From UBA1756 sp045132235 (GTDB taxonomy: Bacteria; Bacteroidota; Bacteroidia; Bacteroidales; WCHB1-69): a DNA stretch of 64,000 bases. The notes beneath the pieces were generated by a model. It had not been told where the DNA came from. It made no database searches and saw nothing but the letters and a program-made list of their open reading frames with translations. Positions 1 through 8,561 of the stretch are shown in pieces. The position numbers and the translations under genes are program-made. The number at the start of each line of letters is the position of its first letter. Within the stretch, counting starts at the first letter, position 1. Location of the stretch: assembly GCA_045132235.1 (NCBI GenBank), contig JBGURX010000021.1, forward strand, positions 13,788 through 77,787, written 5' to 3'.

Positions 1-2
1 GT

Positions 3-350
3 GCCAATACCACAGCACCGGCAGTCAATGTGAGGGTAGATGACAAGGCCTACACCATGGAGGTGGCCGCTCCGGGTATCAAGAAGGAGTTCTGCCGTGT
101 GAGCATCAATGACGAAGGCAACCTGAATATCGCCATCGAGAACAAGGTGGAACACAAAGAGGAAGAGAAAAAACACCACTACTTGCGCCGTGAGTTCTCT
201 TACACCAACTACGAGCAGGCCTACACGCTGCCCGAAGACGTGGACAAAGACCACATCGAAGCCAAGGTGGAGCACGGTATTCTGACTGTCACCCTGCCGA
301 GGGTGCAGAAAGAGGTGAAGAAACTCTGCCGCAACATCAACATCGGATAA
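3..350 (+). CDS. Hsp20/alpha-crystallin small heat-shock protein (5' end outside window)
   Basis: ATP-independent holdase chaperone of the small heat-shock family. The open frame continues to the left window edge: codons for NTTAPAVNV precede an internal GTG at 30, so the true start is upstream and the gene is partial. About 115 residues are visible and cover most of the alpha-crystallin domain. The N-terminal part reads PAVNVRVDDKAY and is followed by VAAPGIKKE, the usual first beta strands. The signature GILTVTLP comes near the end, and the C-terminal NINI resembles the IXI anchoring motif. A hairpin terminator follows directly. Family call is firm; the N-terminus cannot be seen. Confidence 0.93.
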   Translation, partial: ANTTAPAVNVRVDDKAYTMEVAAPGIKKEFCRVSINDEGNLNIAIENKVEHKEEEKKHHYLRREFSYTNYEQAYTLPEDVDKDHIEAKVEHGILTVTLPRVQKEVKKLCRNINIG

Positions 351-374
351 TCTTCAAAACCAATCCAACGGAAA

Positions 375-405
375 AAGCCGCAGCTGAACAGCCGCGGCTT
401 TTTTT
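375..405 (+). terminator. Rho-independent terminator of the Hsp20 gene
   Basis: AAGCCGCAGCTG pairs with CAGCCGCGGCTT (12 bp with one mismatch, 2-nt apparent loop) and is followed by a run of seven T. It sits about 25 nt after the Hsp20 stop. Confidence 0.85.
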
Positions 406-458
406 GTAATGACTTACCTTCACACTGCGCTCAACAATTTTATCCCAATAAATTTTCT

Positions 459-466
459 TACTTTTG
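459..466 (+). promoter_or_regulatory. Bacteroidetes-type -7 box (TACTTTTG)
   Basis: Matches TAnnTTTG and lies about 35 nt before the start at 501. No clear -33 TTG is seen. Confidence 0.5.
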
Positions 467-500
467 CAACTCCAAATTCGCCTCACCTAAACCCTTCAAC

Positions 501-1580
501 ATGGAAAACCACAGAACCGTATTGTACCTTCATGGCTATGGCAGCGATAAGAACTCATACACTGGCAACACACTCAAGGCCCTTTTCCCGCAGCATCGTT
601 GGGTGCTGGAGACCTTCGACCTGCTCGATGTCTTCGCCATGCGCGAAAAACTCCGCCATCTTATCGACGCTGAACAGATTGATACGGTGGTCTCCTCCTC
701 GCTCGGCAGCATCTACAACCTTTTTATCAAGAATCCCATCAACCCCACTCGTGTCATCAATAAGGTTCTCATCAACCCCTGCTGTTTTCCCTCCCAATTG
801 TTAGGCAGCATTGCCCAATTGTCGCAAGAACAGCTTGCGATCTGCAAGGCGGTGGAAACCAACATCTACCAGATTCATCGCGAAAATACGCCGAAGAATT
901 TATTCGGCATTTTCGCCAAAAATGACGAACTGCTGCAGTATCACGACTTCTTTGTAGGCCGCTACGGCAACGCGGGCATCGACGGCCGCATCACCTCCAC
1001 CAACGCCATTTGGGTAGAGGGCGGCCACCACCACCTTTCGCCAGAGGTGCTGCTCGAAGCCGTCGGCCAAGCTTTCAGCTATTTCGACTCGATGGCTGCG
1101 GAGAAACCCGTTGCCCCCCAACCCGAAAAGCCCATTCTGTACATCGATATGGACGGCACTTTGGTGGATTTTGAAAGTGGCATTCAGCGACTCACCACGT
1201 TGGAAAGGATACAGTATGACGCCTACTTTGACGAGGTGCCCGGCATCTTCGCCCGCATGGAACCCATGCCCGGTGCCGTGAATGCCCTCGCCCGACTGTC
1301 GAAGCGGTACGATGTGTACATCCTCTCCACCGCCCCGTGGCGCAACCCGACGGCCTGCAATGACAAACTGCATTGGATCCACCAACATTTTGGGAAAGAA
1401 GAAGATAGCTGTCTGTATAAACGGCTGATTTTGTCGCACCACAAGGATTTGAACAGGGGAGAGATTCTGATTGATGACCGACCTCACAAGAACGGGGCGG
1501 AAAAATTCCCCCGCGTGCTGCATTTCGGCGTGCCGCCCTACGACACGTGGGCCGCAGTGGAGAAGGCGCTGCTCGGATAG
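501..1580 (+). CDS. YqiA/UPF0227-like alpha/beta hydrolase fused to 5'(3')-deoxyribonucleotidase (HAD)
   Basis: Two domains in 359 residues. Residues 1-190 resemble the YqiA/YcfP esterase family: the start LYLHGYGSDKNS matches the usual oxyanion-hole strand, the nucleophile elbow is S65-S-S67-L-G69 (first Gly of GxSxG replaced by Ser, putative nucleophile S67), and GGHHHL supplies a late His. Residues 210-359 match the NT5C/YorS-type HAD phosphatases: DMDGTLVDF (D216 nucleophile, D218), ILSTAPW as motif II and ILIDDRPHNG-like DDR as motif IV. The second domain would dephosphorylate deoxyribonucleotides. Both domains look intact, so this is a true fusion rather than a broken reading frame. The substrate of the hydrolase half is unknown. 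Confidence 0.85.
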   Translation: MENHRTVLYLHGYGSDKNSYTGNTLKALFPQHRWVLETFDLLDVFAMREKLRHLIDAEQIDTVVSSSLGSIYNLFIKNPINPTRVINKVLINPCCFPSQLLGSIAQLSQEQLAICKAVETNIYQIHRENTPKNLFGIFAKNDELLQYHDFFVGRYGNAGIDGRITSTNAIWVEGGHHHLSPEVLLEAVGQAFSYFDSMAAEKPVAPQPEKPILYIDMDGTLVDFESGIQRLTTLERIQYDAYFDEVPGIFARMEPMPGAVNALARLSKRYDVYILSTAPWRNPTACNDKLHWIHQHFGKEEDSCLYKRLILSHHKDLNRGEILIDDRPHKNGAEKFPRVLHFGVPPYDTWAAVEKALLG

Positions 1581-1583
1581 CAG

Positions 1584-3881
1584 CTACTTACCGAACGGCA
1601 GCGTCAGCTGCGCCCCCACTTCGAGATGGGGACACTCTCCCATGAAGTCACGTTTTTCGAGGAGCCGGCTGATGCGATACTGCACGTAAACCGACACGAG
1701 GTCAAAGCCGATTCGTGCCCGCACGCCCCACTCCAAACGGTTGACCACATGCTGATCGTCGTGCTCGCGCACGCGAATGCCTTTGTCGCCGATGGTTTGC
1801 CGGCAGCCGAAATTCCAGCGACCGTAAATGCCCGTGTCGAAGAATACGCCATAGCCGAACAAACCGCCGGCAGCAAGACGGAACCGCTGGTAGATTTCAG
1901 CCGTAAGATGCCCCATGCTCAATTGGTAGTGCGGCCACCTCTGTTCGGAGAGTATGACGCTGGAAGGAAACACTTCAGAGTACAGCCGGTACCAAGTGCC
2001 GCCCAGCTCCAAATTGCCGCCCAGACTGTACCACTTGCAGAAGTTGTGCTTGTAACGAAGTCCTACAAGGAAGCTGACCGATTGTCCGCCCTTCACGATG
2101 CCGTCGCCGGGGTCATCCATATAGATGCCGTTGCTAAAGGGCACAGGAAATCCCAACGATAGGTAGGGCGCAAAGTTGTAGCGGGCATTCACTCCGCGCT
2201 TTTGGGGGCGATCGCTTTCGGCGGTGTGACTCTCCGTGGTGCGCCAGAAAATCCGGCGGTTGTACATCTCTTTGGGAATCTTTTCGAGAACATCTTTATC
2301 TGAACGATATTCAACGGTATATCCATCATAATGGGCGCGCAACACCCAGCCGTTGATGGTTTTATAGTTGGCTTTCGGAATTCTGATGATATTTTCGCGC
2401 TCCTTGATGAGGAGGGTTTTGTACACCACAATGCGGCCGTCGTGACGGGCGATGTGGTAGAGAAGATGCCCGTCGCGGATGCACTCGTCAGGTACTACGA
2501 TGAAGATGGCAGAGTCGTTCTCGTAGAGTTTGAGAGTGGGCGGTGTAGCTTCCTTTTGGGGAGCGACGAAGTAGTCGGCTTGCGGCACGCCGTAGCCGTA
2601 CTGGTAATCATAGTAGGGATAGAGATTTCCAGATTTCTCGATTTCCTCCATCAGCTGGCGGTTGGTCCAATCGCGGTGGGTTTGCCAGGCGCAGGCGACG
2701 AAGCCGGCGGTGAGGGGACTGGCAAAGGAGGTGCCGGAGGCTTTGGTATAGGGTTTCGAATGTGAAGGGTTGGCCACCTCCACACGGGTGCCCATGGCGC
2801 TCACATTGGGTTTGAGGCGTCCGTCGGCACTGGGTCCCAGCGAGGTAAAGGAGGAGGGATTGCCGTCGCGGTCGATGCCGCCCACGGCCAGCACACCCTC
2901 TGCATCAGCCGGTGTGATGATGGTGCGCCACGTGCGGTCGTCGCCCTCGTTGCCCATCGAGTTGCACACCACGATGCCCTTCTCGGCGGCCATCTGCGCG
3001 GCCTTCGCCACTACCGAGGTGCCGTCCATCTGGTTCGGGTTGTAGCGGTCCTTGCCGTAACCCAACGAGCTGTTGATGATGTGGGCCCCGTTGCGGTCGG
3101 CCCACTCCATGCCCATCGTCCACCACACCTCCTCGATGCGGTTCTCGAGGCCGGTTTCGGTGCGGGCCAGCAGGAACTCGGCGCCGGTGGCGAGGCCCAG
3201 CGGCTCACTATGCTTCCCGATTCCCGCGATGCAGCTCAGCACCATCGTGCCGTGCGAGTCCCAGCCATACACATTCTCCTTCTTCAACGGGAAGTTGTAG
3301 GTGGCCACAATGCGATGCCCATCCCGCAGGTGCTGGAACGCCGGGTGGGTGTCGGCCATGCGGAAGCCGCCGTCCAGAATGGCAATGCGCATGCCTTCGC
3401 CATGGATGCCGTTGTCAAAAAAAGCCTCCCCGTTCATCAGCATGAGCTGTTCGGGAAGCTGCACGGGGGCGGACTGACTACTATGATCTGTTTCGTCAAT
3501 CTCAACCTCGGCGGGCTGAAAGTCGCTGGCGATGTGTTGCACCTGCTTCACAAAAGGAAGCTGCGCAATTTCTTCTATTTGGAAGGTTTTGATTGCCAAC
3601 GCATTCAGCCATCTGCTTTCTCCTATCACCTCTTCCGAAAGAGCGGCAGTTTGGCTTTTGTACTGTTCGTTAAGCGGAAAGTCGGTGGAGTCGCAGAGCG
3701 GAAGGCCGCACTGCAGGCGTCGTTCGATGGCCTTGGGATGAAAGTACGTGGCGGGATCGAAAGAGGTCTCTTTCTTATCCTTGAAAAATACCCAATAATA
3801 CTCTTGTGCAGAGACGGAGGTTGTGATAAGAATAAGTATTAGGAGGGAAGAGAAAAGGATAAGCGGGCGTGAAGTTTTCAT
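1584..3881 (-). CDS. Secreted S8 subtilisin-like protease with C-terminal beta-barrel-like region
   Basis: 765 residues with a signal peptide (residues 1-26, ending SVSAQ). The region up to about 140 resembles an I9-type propeptide. The subtilase domain (about 160-410) has a complete catalytic set: D170 in AILDGG, H210 in DSHGTM, oxyanion N311 in SMGNEG and S385 in GTSFASP. A beta-rich linker (410-560) follows. The last 200 residues alternate polar and hydrophobic residues, are rich in Tyr, Phe and Gly, and end LTLPFGK, like an outer-membrane barrel. That suggests a protease anchored in the outer membrane by its own barrel, which is inference. The start codon overlaps the stop of the upstream TPR gene (ATGA), so the two are probably translationally coupled. 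Confidence 0.9.
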   Translation of the reverse strand: MKTSRPLILFSSLLILILITTSVSAQEYYWVFFKDKKETSFDPATYFHPKAIERRLQCGLPLCDSTDFPLNEQYKSQTAALSEEVIGESRWLNALAIKTFQIEEIAQLPFVKQVQHIASDFQPAEVEIDETDHSSQSAPVQLPEQLMLMNGEAFFDNGIHGEGMRIAILDGGFRMADTHPAFQHLRDGHRIVATYNFPLKKENVYGWDSHGTMVLSCIAGIGKHSEPLGLATGAEFLLARTETGLENRIEEVWWTMGMEWADRNGAHIINSSLGYGKDRYNPNQMDGTSVVAKAAQMAAEKGIVVCNSMGNEGDDRTWRTIITPADAEGVLAVGGIDRDGNPSSFTSLGPSADGRLKPNVSAMGTRVEVANPSHSKPYTKASGTSFASPLTAGFVACAWQTHRDWTNRQLMEEIEKSGNLYPYYDYQYGYGVPQADYFVAPQKEATPPTLKLYENDSAIFIVVPDECIRDGHLLYHIARHDGRIVVYKTLLIKERENIIRIPKANYKTINGWVLRAHYDGYTVEYRSDKDVLEKIPKEMYNRRIFWRTTESHTAESDRPQKRGVNARYNFAPYLSLGFPVPFSNGIYMDDPGDGIVKGGQSVSFLVGLRYKHNFCKWYSLGGNLELGGTWYRLYSEVFPSSVILSEQRWPHYQLSMGHLTAEIYQRFRLAAGGLFGYGVFFDTGIYGRWNFGCRQTIGDKGIRVREHDDQHVVNRLEWGVRARIGFDLVSVYVQYRISRLLEKRDFMGECPHLEVGAQLTLPFGK

Positions 3882-4888
3882 TTTTTAATTTTTGAACGGA
3901 TGTTGATGATGTAATCAGCCACCTCTTCAATGGTTTCTTCACTTTGGAACAGGGCCATGGAGGGATCGCGGGGAAGGAAATATTCGTAGAAGAGATATAC
4001 GTCAACAGCGTGACTGTCGAGCGCGATTTTGAACATCCGCATGGCAGGACTGTTCTTGAGCTGCTTTTTGTTGTAGGTGAGATAGGTGTTGACAATTGCC
4101 TCTTTCACGCGCATGAAGGCGCCTCCACCCATGCTGGCCGCGTAGCCGGGTTCATGTTCCCAAACGGCATTCACCAAAGCATAGGCAAACCAGTCTTCAT
4201 CGTACTCAATCACCACCACATCCTTTTCTCTCTCCTCATTGTATTCGGTGCTGATACGGCACTTCGGGTCAAGATACCAGTCCACGTAAGCCACTTTGTT
4301 GGCTTTGAAAATGCCGTTGAGCATGATGTTCAGGTTCTGGTTGTTGCGGTTCAGCACCTTGGCGATGGCAATCTCTTTGAGCGCCCGTTTCGGCTCACCG
4401 GTGTACATGCAGGCGTGGGCCAGTCCCCAGTGGGCGAGGTAGTCGATGTAGTTGGCTTTCACGGCTTTTTCATACCATTGCTCTGCTTGGAGATAATTTT
4501 TTTCATGGAAATAGGTGTCGCCGATATACACCATCACCTTGTAAAGGTTGGGGTCAATTTCCAACACTTTCAGATAATAGTCACGCGCACCCGAGAAGTC
4601 GTAGTCGCCGAAAAGCTCTTCCGCTTTATCGTACATCTCCTTCGCTTTTCCTTCCATTACATACTCCTTGATGTCGTAAGAGGAGTCTTGCTGAACACGG
4701 AAAAGGTTGTGAGGGAGCACATTGTTGGAAAAATCGCTGGCTCTGAAATTTGCAGATTTAAGGGTATAAGAGACCGGTGAGTCGGTCATGATTTGCACGA
4801 TTTGCGACGGGGTGTGGATGTCGTGCGACTGGGCGAAAAGGCCAACAGTTGTCAATAAACAAAGGATAAAAAGGGTTAATTTTTTCAT
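3878..4888 (-). CDS. Secreted tetratricopeptide-repeat protein
   Basis: 336 residues. The signal peptide MKKLTLFILCLLTTVGLFAQ predicts export to the periplasm or beyond. TPR-like helices occupy roughly residues 78-185 (for example YDKAEELF...ARDYYLKVLEIDP, then NYLQAEQWYEKAV). The remaining half has no family I recognise and ends with VADYIINIRSKIKK. It is the first gene of a two-gene minus-strand operon and overlaps the subtilase gene by 4 nt, which suggests a shared job such as protease assembly or substrate binding (inference). A -7 box lies 30 nt upstream. Confidence 0.8.
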   Translation of the reverse strand: MKKLTLFILCLLTTVGLFAQSHDIHTPSQIVQIMTDSPVSYTLKSANFRASDFSNNVLPHNLFRVQQDSSYDIKEYVMEGKAKEMYDKAEELFGDYDFSGARDYYLKVLEIDPNLYKVMVYIGDTYFHEKNYLQAEQWYEKAVKANYIDYLAHWGLAHACMYTGEPKRALKEIAIAKVLNRNNQNLNIMLNGIFKANKVAYVDWYLDPKCRISTEYNEEREKDVVVIEYDEDWFAYALVNAVWEHEPGYAASMGGGAFMRVKEAIVNTYLTYNKKQLKNSPAMRMFKIALDSHAVDVYLFYEYFLPRDPSMALFQSEETIEEVADYIINIRSKIKK

Positions 4889-4917
4889 GATGGGAATGTT
4901 TTAATTTTTTAATAGGG

Positions 4918-4925
4918 CAAAAATA
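4918..4925 (-). promoter_or_regulatory. -7 box (TATTTTTG on minus strand) for the TPR-subtilase operon
   Basis: Reads CAAAAATA on the plus strand, 30 nt upstream of the TPR gene start. It is divergent from the plus-strand box at 4969. Confidence 0.6.
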
Positions 4926-4968
4926 CATTTTTTTTCGATTTCTAAAAGAAGAATTCTGATTTTTTATG

Positions 4969-4976
4969 TAACTTTG
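4969..4976 (+). promoter_or_regulatory. -7 box (TAACTTTG) for the nucleoside phosphorylase operon
   Basis: TAnnTTTG match 64 nt upstream of the start at 5040. Confidence 0.6.
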
Positions 4977-5039
4977 CCGTTGATTGTGGAATTTTGTGGA
5001 GGAATTATTAATAAATTGTATATCAATAATTTATAAAAT

Positions 5040-5903
5040 ATGAAAATTCCAGCTTCTGAATTACCGCTGACTTCTGACGGCAGAATCTACCATTTGGGCA
5101 TCTTTCCGCAGGATTTGGCCGACCATATCATTGTGGTGGGCGACCCCGGACGCGTGCCGGATGTCTCCAAATATTTCGACACGGTGGACTTCACCCATGT
5201 GAACCGCGAACTGGTGGTGCACACTGGCACCCTGCGCGGCCAGCGCATCACCGCCCTCTCCACAGGCATGGGCACCGACAACATCGACATTGTGATGACC
5301 GAACTGGATGCCTTGGCCAATATCGACTTGAAGGCGATGGAGGTGAAGCCGGAGCACCGCACCCTCAACATTGTGCGCATCGGCACCTGCGGCGCTTTGC
5401 AGAAAGAGATTGATGTCCACTCGTTCATCGCCGCAGAGTACGGTTTTGGTCTGGACGGCCTCATGCACTTCTACCAGCATGGCGAAGGTTTCGACGAGGA
5501 AATCGTCAAGGCGTTTGTGGAGCATACCGGCTGGAACGAGCGCCTGCCCTATCCCTACTGTGTCAAAGGCAGCAGCGAGCTTTTCAACCGCATCGCTTTC
5601 GACATGGTGAAAGGCGTGACTGCCAGCGCCCCGGGCTTCTTCGGTCCGCAAGGCCGGTCGGTGCGCGCCCAGCTCCAATATCCCGACCTCAATTCCAAAA
5701 TCGACTCCTTCCGCTTCGGCGACCGCAAAATCACCAACTTGGAGATGGAGACCTCCGCGCTGTATGGCTTCGGCCAGATCATGGGGCACAACGTGCTCAC
5801 CATCTGCCTCGCCATCGCCAACCGCATCACCCACGACTTCTCCAAAGACTATCATCCTTATATGGAAAAACTCATCCAGACCGTTCTCAACCGCATTTTC
5901 TAA
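5040..5903 (+). CDS. Nucleoside phosphorylase (uridine phosphorylase-like)
   Basis: 287 residues of the PNP/UDP phosphorylase fold, catalysing phosphorolysis of a nucleoside to base plus ribose-1-phosphate in salvage. VVGDPGRVPDV is the phosphate-binding start, STGMGTDNIDIVMTEL the second glycine-rich loop, RIGTCGAL the central core strand and TNLEMETSALYGF the nucleoside-site Glu-Met-Glu motif. The sequence is closer to uridine phosphorylase than to purine phosphorylase, but the base specificity is not certain. First gene of a run with the lipoprotein at 5915 and the BatA-like gene at 6479; the function does not link them clearly. Confidence 0.87.
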   Translation: MKIPASELPLTSDGRIYHLGIFPQDLADHIIVVGDPGRVPDVSKYFDTVDFTHVNRELVVHTGTLRGQRITALSTGMGTDNIDIVMTELDALANIDLKAMEVKPEHRTLNIVRIGTCGALQKEIDVHSFIAAEYGFGLDGLMHFYQHGEGFDEEIVKAFVEHTGWNERLPYPYCVKGSSELFNRIAFDMVKGVTASAPGFFGPQGRSVRAQLQYPDLNSKIDSFRFGDRKITNLEMETSALYGFGQIMGHNVLTICLAIANRITHDFSKDYHPYMEKLIQTVLNRIF

Positions 5904-5914
5904 CATCAACCATT

Positions 5915-6472
5915 ATGAAAAGAAAAACTCTCCTTTTCGCCACACTCTTCATCGCAGCGGCAGTGCTGGCTGCCAGCTGCAAGCACAAAGGCGACAACAC
6001 AGAAGAAGCCCCGCAGAAAATTGTCTCGCTGGACCTCTCCGACAGCACGGCTTTCCACGAGCTGATCCACTTCTACATCACCAGCGACATCATCCCCAAA
6101 GAGGCGGTGCTCTGCGACCACGAAAGCAAAGGCGGCATGCACACCTTTGAATGCCTGGCCGAAGACCTCGAGCTGTGCGCCCCCGACTACCTGCAGGACT
6201 CGCTGCACGGCACCTTCTTCCAAGAAATTGTCTATCACCCGGGCTCCTCCGGCGACAACAACATCTATATCTGTAATAAAGACGAAAAGGGATTCCACCT
6301 TCTCAAAACCATCATCGGCACCACCAACCCCGATCTCGGTCCGCAAGACGAGGTGGTCAACGGCTACAAGGTGCTCTACTACCAGACCGAAGACAGTGCC
6401 TACAAGCTCTATTACGACGGCAAGGATTTCGTTACGGAACCCGTCACCGCCCCAACTTTAGCCAACAACTAA
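5915..6472 (+). CDS. Lipoprotein of unknown function
   Basis: 185 residues. Type II signal peptide: charged MKRK, hydrophobic stretch, lipobox LAASC with the lipidated Cys near residue 21, then KHKGDN. The mature part is acidic and has no motif I recognise. It includes FYITSDIIPKEAVL and a Tyr-rich end (YYQTEDSAYKLYYDGKDF). It lies 11 nt after the phosphorylase stop and 6 nt before the next gene, so it is probably co-transcribed with both. Confidence 0.75.
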   Translation: MKRKTLLFATLFIAAAVLAASCKHKGDNTEEAPQKIVSLDLSDSTAFHELIHFYITSDIIPKEAVLCDHESKGGMHTFECLAEDLELCAPDYLQDSLHGTFFQEIVYHPGSSGDNNIYICNKDEKGFHLLKTIIGTTNPDLGPQDEVVNGYKVLYYQTEDSAYKLYYDGKDFVTEPVTAPTLANN

Positions 6473-6478
6473 TCCGCC

Positions 6479-8536
6479 ATGCAGTTCACGCAACCGCTAT
6501 TTCTCATCGGCTACGCCGCCATCCTCATCCCCATCCTCATCCACCTGTTCAACTTCAGGCGGTACAAGACCTACTATTTCTCGAATGTGAAGATGCTGCA
6601 GGATGTGGCGCAGAAGACCAAACGCGAGTCGCGGGTGAAACACCTCATCGTGCTGCTGCTGCGCTGCCTCGCCATCATCGCCCTCGTCACCGCTTTCGCC
6701 CGCCCCTACTTCCCCAACCACAACGCCGAGCAGAAAAGCGGCAACCTCGTCACCATCTACCTCGACAACTCCTTCTCCATGGAGGGCAACACCCCCGAAG
6801 GCACACTCTTCTACGACGGTATCGAAAATGCCCGCCAGATCATCAGCCATTTCGACTATGCCGACCAGTTCATCCTCTACAACAACGACTTCACCTCGCG
6901 TCAGCGCATGAAACTCACCAAGGAGGAGGCGTTGCAGGAACTCAGCAACTGGAACATCTCGCCTAACAGCCGCACATGGAAAGAGCTTCTTCCCTTCGAG
7001 AAAAGTGCCTGCACAGAGAGTGCCGACAAGAATGTCTTTCATTATTATATTTCTGATTTTCAAAAGAATAACTTTGACTTCAATGATTTTTCGACGGCTG
7101 CGGGCAGTGCCTCCTACCTCATCCACAAGCCGGCGAAAAGTGTCAGCAACGTGTCGATTGACAGCTGCTGGTTCCTCTCGCCCGTGTTCCGTGCCGGCCA
7201 GCAGGTGACGCTCACCGTGCGGCTGCGCAACTGCGGCGAGGGCGAGGTCATCAAGCTGCCCATGAAGCTGCATGTAAACGGCGAGCAGAAGGCGATGGCG
7301 GCGGTGGACATCGCGGCGGGCGGCACCGCTGAGTACCAGCTCAACTACACCCTGTCGGACGATGCCGTGCAATGCGGCACCCTCTCCATCGAAGACGCGC
7401 CCATCACCTTCGACAATAATCTCTACTTCACCTACCGCGTGTCCGACAACAGCCGCATCACCGTCATTGATGAGAAAGAGCAGAACCGCTACGTGAACGC
7501 CCTTTACGGCAAAGACTCCATCTTCGAATACAGTGCGATGCCTGCCGGCCGCATCAACTACAGCGTCTTCTCCGGCAGTGCTGTAGTGGTACTCGACGAG
7601 GTGAAAACAATTTCGTCGGGGTTGGCCGACGAGCTGGCGAAGTATCTGAACAGCGGCGGCACCGTTTTAGTGCTTCCCGCCGAAGAGATGGAGGCCGCCT
7701 CGTGGAACAGTTTCCTGTCGGGTGTCGGTGCCAGCCAGTATGGCAGCCTCGTGCAGCAGGAGCTGAAGGTGGGCAGCATCAACTACGAAAGCATCTACTT
7801 CAAGGGCAGCCTCGACCAGAGCGACGAGCGCATCGACATGCCCACCTCCACGCAGCATTTCACCTTCAGTGACTTCCACTCCGACGAGACCGTGATGACC
7901 TTCGAGAACCAAGCCCCGCTGCTGACCGTGAACAAGGTGGGCAACGGACGCATCATCCTGTCGGCGGTGGCCATGAACGACCGCTTCGGCAACATCCACA
8001 AGCACGCGCTTTTCTTCATCCCGCTGCACAACATCGGCATCCGCACGCTGATGCAGCAGAAACTGTACAACACCATCGGCCGCGACCATTCGCAGAGCGT
8101 GTCCAAACGGGCGGAAGGCTCCGAGAATGTGCTGTCACTGAAGTCGCAGCAGGGTGGCAAGGAGATCATCCCCGAACAGAAAAACCTCGGCAGCGAGACC
8201 ATGCTCTTCTTCAACGACCAGCTGTCGGAGGCGGGCATCTACGACGTGCTGCACGACGGCGCGAAGCAGGATGCCGTCGCCTTCAACTACGACAGGAAGG
8301 AGTCGCAGCTCATCTACCACACCGACAAGGAGCTGCGCGATGCGGTGAGCGCCCAGCCCAAAGAGAGCCACGTGCAGCTCATCACCGGCGACTCGCAGGA
8401 CATCAGCGGCCAGATTGCGGAGACCATCCATGGCAAGCCGCTCTGGTTCTACTTCATCCTCATCGCCTTGGCATGCCTGCTGGCGGAGGTGGCCATCCTC
8501 AGGTTGTGGAAACACCGCGAGAAAACTCAAGTTTGA
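6479..8536 (+). CDS. BatA-domain membrane protein with degenerate VWA-like region
   Basis: 685 residues. The N-terminus (residues 1-80) is the aerotolerance-regulator/BatA signature: a first transmembrane helix followed by HLFNFRRYKTYYFSNVKML and a second helix at about 55-75. DNSFS at 96-100 keeps the DxSxS MIDAS pattern of a von Willebrand A domain. A long periplasmic part with beta-rich segments follows, and a last helix at about 660-678 ends in a basic tail. Proteins of this layout are typical of Bacteroidetes; the exact role is unknown. The start is fixed by ATG at 6479, six nt after the lipoprotein stop. Confidence 0.85.
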   Translation: MQFTQPLFLIGYAAILIPILIHLFNFRRYKTYYFSNVKMLQDVAQKTKRESRVKHLIVLLLRCLAIIALVTAFARPYFPNHNAEQKSGNLVTIYLDNSFSMEGNTPEGTLFYDGIENARQIISHFDYADQFILYNNDFTSRQRMKLTKEEALQELSNWNISPNSRTWKELLPFEKSACTESADKNVFHYYISDFQKNNFDFNDFSTAAGSASYLIHKPAKSVSNVSIDSCWFLSPVFRAGQQVTLTVRLRNCGEGEVIKLPMKLHVNGEQKAMAAVDIAAGGTAEYQLNYTLSDDAVQCGTLSIEDAPITFDNNLYFTYRVSDNSRITVIDEKEQNRYVNALYGKDSIFEYSAMPAGRINYSVFSGSAVVVLDEVKTISSGLADELAKYLNSGGTVLVLPAEEMEAASWNSFLSGVGASQYGSLVQQELKVGSINYESIYFKGSLDQSDERIDMPTSTQHFTFSDFHSDETVMTFENQAPLLTVNKVGNGRIILSAVAMNDRFGNIHKHALFFIPLHNIGIRTLMQQKLYNTIGRDHSQSVSKRAEGSENVLSLKSQQGGKEIIPEQKNLGSETMLFFNDQLSEAGIYDVLHDGAKQDAVAFNYDRKESQLIYHTDKELRDAVSAQPKESHVQLITGDSQDISGQIAETIHGKPLWFYFILIALACLLAEVAILRLWKHREKTQV

Positions 8537-8561
8537 AATCACTTTAAATATATAATGTATT

